A DNA stretch of 7,244 nt from Bacillota bacterium. GTDB taxonomy: Bacteria > Bacillota > Clostridia > Christensenellales > CAG-138. This document shows positions 6,757 through 7,244 of the stretch, piece after piece. Below the pieces are notes generated by a model. The model had not been told where the DNA came from, made no database searches, and saw nothing but the letters and a program-made list of their open reading frames with translations. How positions within the stretch are numbered: position 1 is the first letter of the stretch; each line of letters starts with the position of its first letter. The DNA is taken from assembly GCA_023393045.1 (NCBI GenBank), contig JAEWMV010000244.1:1-7244 (forward strand). Direction: 5' to 3'. The position numbers and the translations under genes are program-made.

Positions 6757-6970
6757 CCAAGCTCCGCAAGCCACCTGATGTGCGCGCACCATCATGCGCT
6801 TCCCGCGTCACGGCCGGGATTTCCGTCGGCGCCTACTCGGCCTTTGCCTTTCGGGCCGCCCTCATAAGTCCATTCGCCATAAATCGAATCGCTGCACTCC
6901 CACCATCGGCAGCTCTCTATGCATTCGCGCTTATGGGTACTTCTCTTAATCGTCGGTTTGCTATTCGGTT
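6726..6970 (-). ncRNA. T-box riboswitch leader of trpS, tRNA-Trp specific
   Basis: The leader RNA senses uncharged tRNA-Trp and switches between terminator and antiterminator. Stem I is clear on the minus strand. AGTA (6941-6938) and GAA (6875-6873) are the loop-E elements of the specifier loop. The codon UGG (6872-6870) is followed by A and fits Trp. Below the loop TAAG pairs with CTTA; above it CCATAA pairs with TTATGG and CGAAT with ATTCG. Then come the AGAGAG bulge (6918-6913) and a CTGC/GCAG stem closing the GATGGTGGGAG-type distal loop. The T-box proper is AGGTGGCTTGCGGA (6776-6763). Its UGGC bulge (6773-6770) complements a GCCA end, which matches the G73 discriminator expected for bacterial tRNA-Trp. 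It ends at the terminator. The 3' side of the antiterminator (TCCGTTCCT) is shared with the terminator stem. Confidence 0.95.
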
Positions 6971-6976
6971 TTCTCT

Positions 6977-7004
6977 ATTATATGCCCATCCGGCAAAAAA
7001 GCAA
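6977..7004 (-). promoter_or_regulatory. SigmaA-type promoter for the T-box/trpS transcript
   Basis: TTGCTT (7004-6999) is followed after 16 bp by a perfect TATAAT (6982-6977). The predicted start is near 6970, about 20 nt before the Stem I base, which is the usual position for a T-box transcript. The total leader to trpS is about 283 nt. Confidence 0.8.
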
Positions 7005-7021
7005 GCACGGATCAATCCGGC
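6995..7021 (-). terminator. Possible weak terminator of the TIGR04076-like gene
   Basis: GCCGGA (7021-7016) can pair with TCCG and GC (7011-7005, one bulged T) around a UUGA loop, followed four nt later by six T residues (7000-6995). The stem has only six base pairs, and the T-run is offset and overlaps the trpS promoter spacer. It may be a weak terminator or chance. Confidence 0.3.
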
Positions 7022-7244
7022 ATGAGCTCGCCGTGCACGCATACCCGCCTGGAATCCGGGCATTGCGCGTCAAAGTATTTTACCCTTGCCTGCCCCTTGT
7101 CCAGCGCCCCGCCGTTCAAGAGCGCATAGACGGACGGATAGATGCTGTTCCACAGCTCGTGACACAGGGGCGGGCATAGGTCCTCAACGATGAATTCATC
7201 GCCCGCCTGATGATAGCCACATCTGCACCGCGCGCATATGACGG
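7012..7244 (-). CDS. TIGR04076-like small cysteine-rich protein, C-terminal part (truncated by window edge)
   Basis: Seventy-six residues are visible, ending at TGA (7014-7012); the N-terminus lies beyond 7244. The pattern CGYHQAGDEFIV, then CPPLCHELWNSIYP, YALLNGG, and a late AQCPDSRRV resembles the TIGR04076 family. That family consists of small proteins of about 80-110 residues, common in anaerobic bacteria, with spaced cysteines and a conserved GD-x-F and W-x-x-I-x-P core. Six cysteines are present in the visible part, suggesting metal or cofactor binding, but no function is established that I know of. It lies upstream of trpS on the same strand, but the T-box promoter between them suggests separate transcription. 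The family assignment comes from pattern memory and should be read as moderately sure. Confidence 0.65.
   Translation of the reverse strand, partial: VICARCRCGYHQAGDEFIVEDLCPPLCHELWNSIYPSVYALLNGGALDKGQARVKYFDAQCPDSRRVCVHGELMPD

Noticed and set aside
6688..6795. N-terminal extension of TrpRS by 36 codons
   Set aside because: The extension would be translated from the T-box and terminator hairpin. The ATG at 6687 has a proper ribosome site and gives a normal TrpRS N-terminus.
6780..7179. Plus-strand ORFs of 81 and 86 codons across the trpS leader
   Set aside because: They cross the T-box, promoter and upstream gene in antisense. The minus-strand RNA structure explains the sequence.

Overview
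The window looks like chromosomal DNA from a member of the Bacillota, probably an anaerobic Clostridia-type lineage with moderately high GC. The main evidence is a tRNA-Trp-sensing T-box leader in front of a tryptophanyl-tRNA synthetase of the clostridial sequence type. SigmaA-like promoters, strong GGAGG-type ribosome sites, GTG/TTG starts and a TIGR04076-like small protein fit this. No phage, insertion-sequence or CRISPR signatures were seen. The species cannot be named from the sequence alone.

Left part (1-4400, minus strand): a promoter at about 4370-4398 drives a two-gene unit. The first gene encodes a 1360-residue protein. Its last ~490 residues are a pyruvate-phosphate-dikinase-type ATP-grasp domain followed by a phosphohistidine swivel domain (predicted catalytic His1300). 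The first ~865 residues match no family I recognise, and the PEP/pyruvate-binding barrel of true PPDK is absent. After 28 bp comes a divergent glyceraldehyde-3-phosphate dehydrogenase homologue that runs off the left edge of the window. This pair is the most unusual content: a dikinase-like phosphotransferase of unknown acceptor, apparently co-transcribed with a triose-phosphate dehydrogenase-like protein.

Middle (4337-5630): a 364-bp divergent intergenic region holds the minus-strand promoter just described and a near-consensus plus-strand promoter (TTGACA-16 bp-TATACT). The plus-strand promoter reads into a 309-residue EamA/DMT-family membrane transporter. A doubtful 38-codon minus-strand ORF also lies here.

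Right part (5692-7244, minus strand): a partial TIGR04076-like gene enters from the right edge and stops at 7012. Next come a promoter (6977-7004), a T-box riboswitch leader with a UGG (Trp) specifier and a UGGC acceptor-binding bulge, an attenuator-type terminator, and trpS (331 aa). trpS is convergent with the transporter gene. The T-box should raise trpS expression when uncharged tRNA-Trp accumulates.
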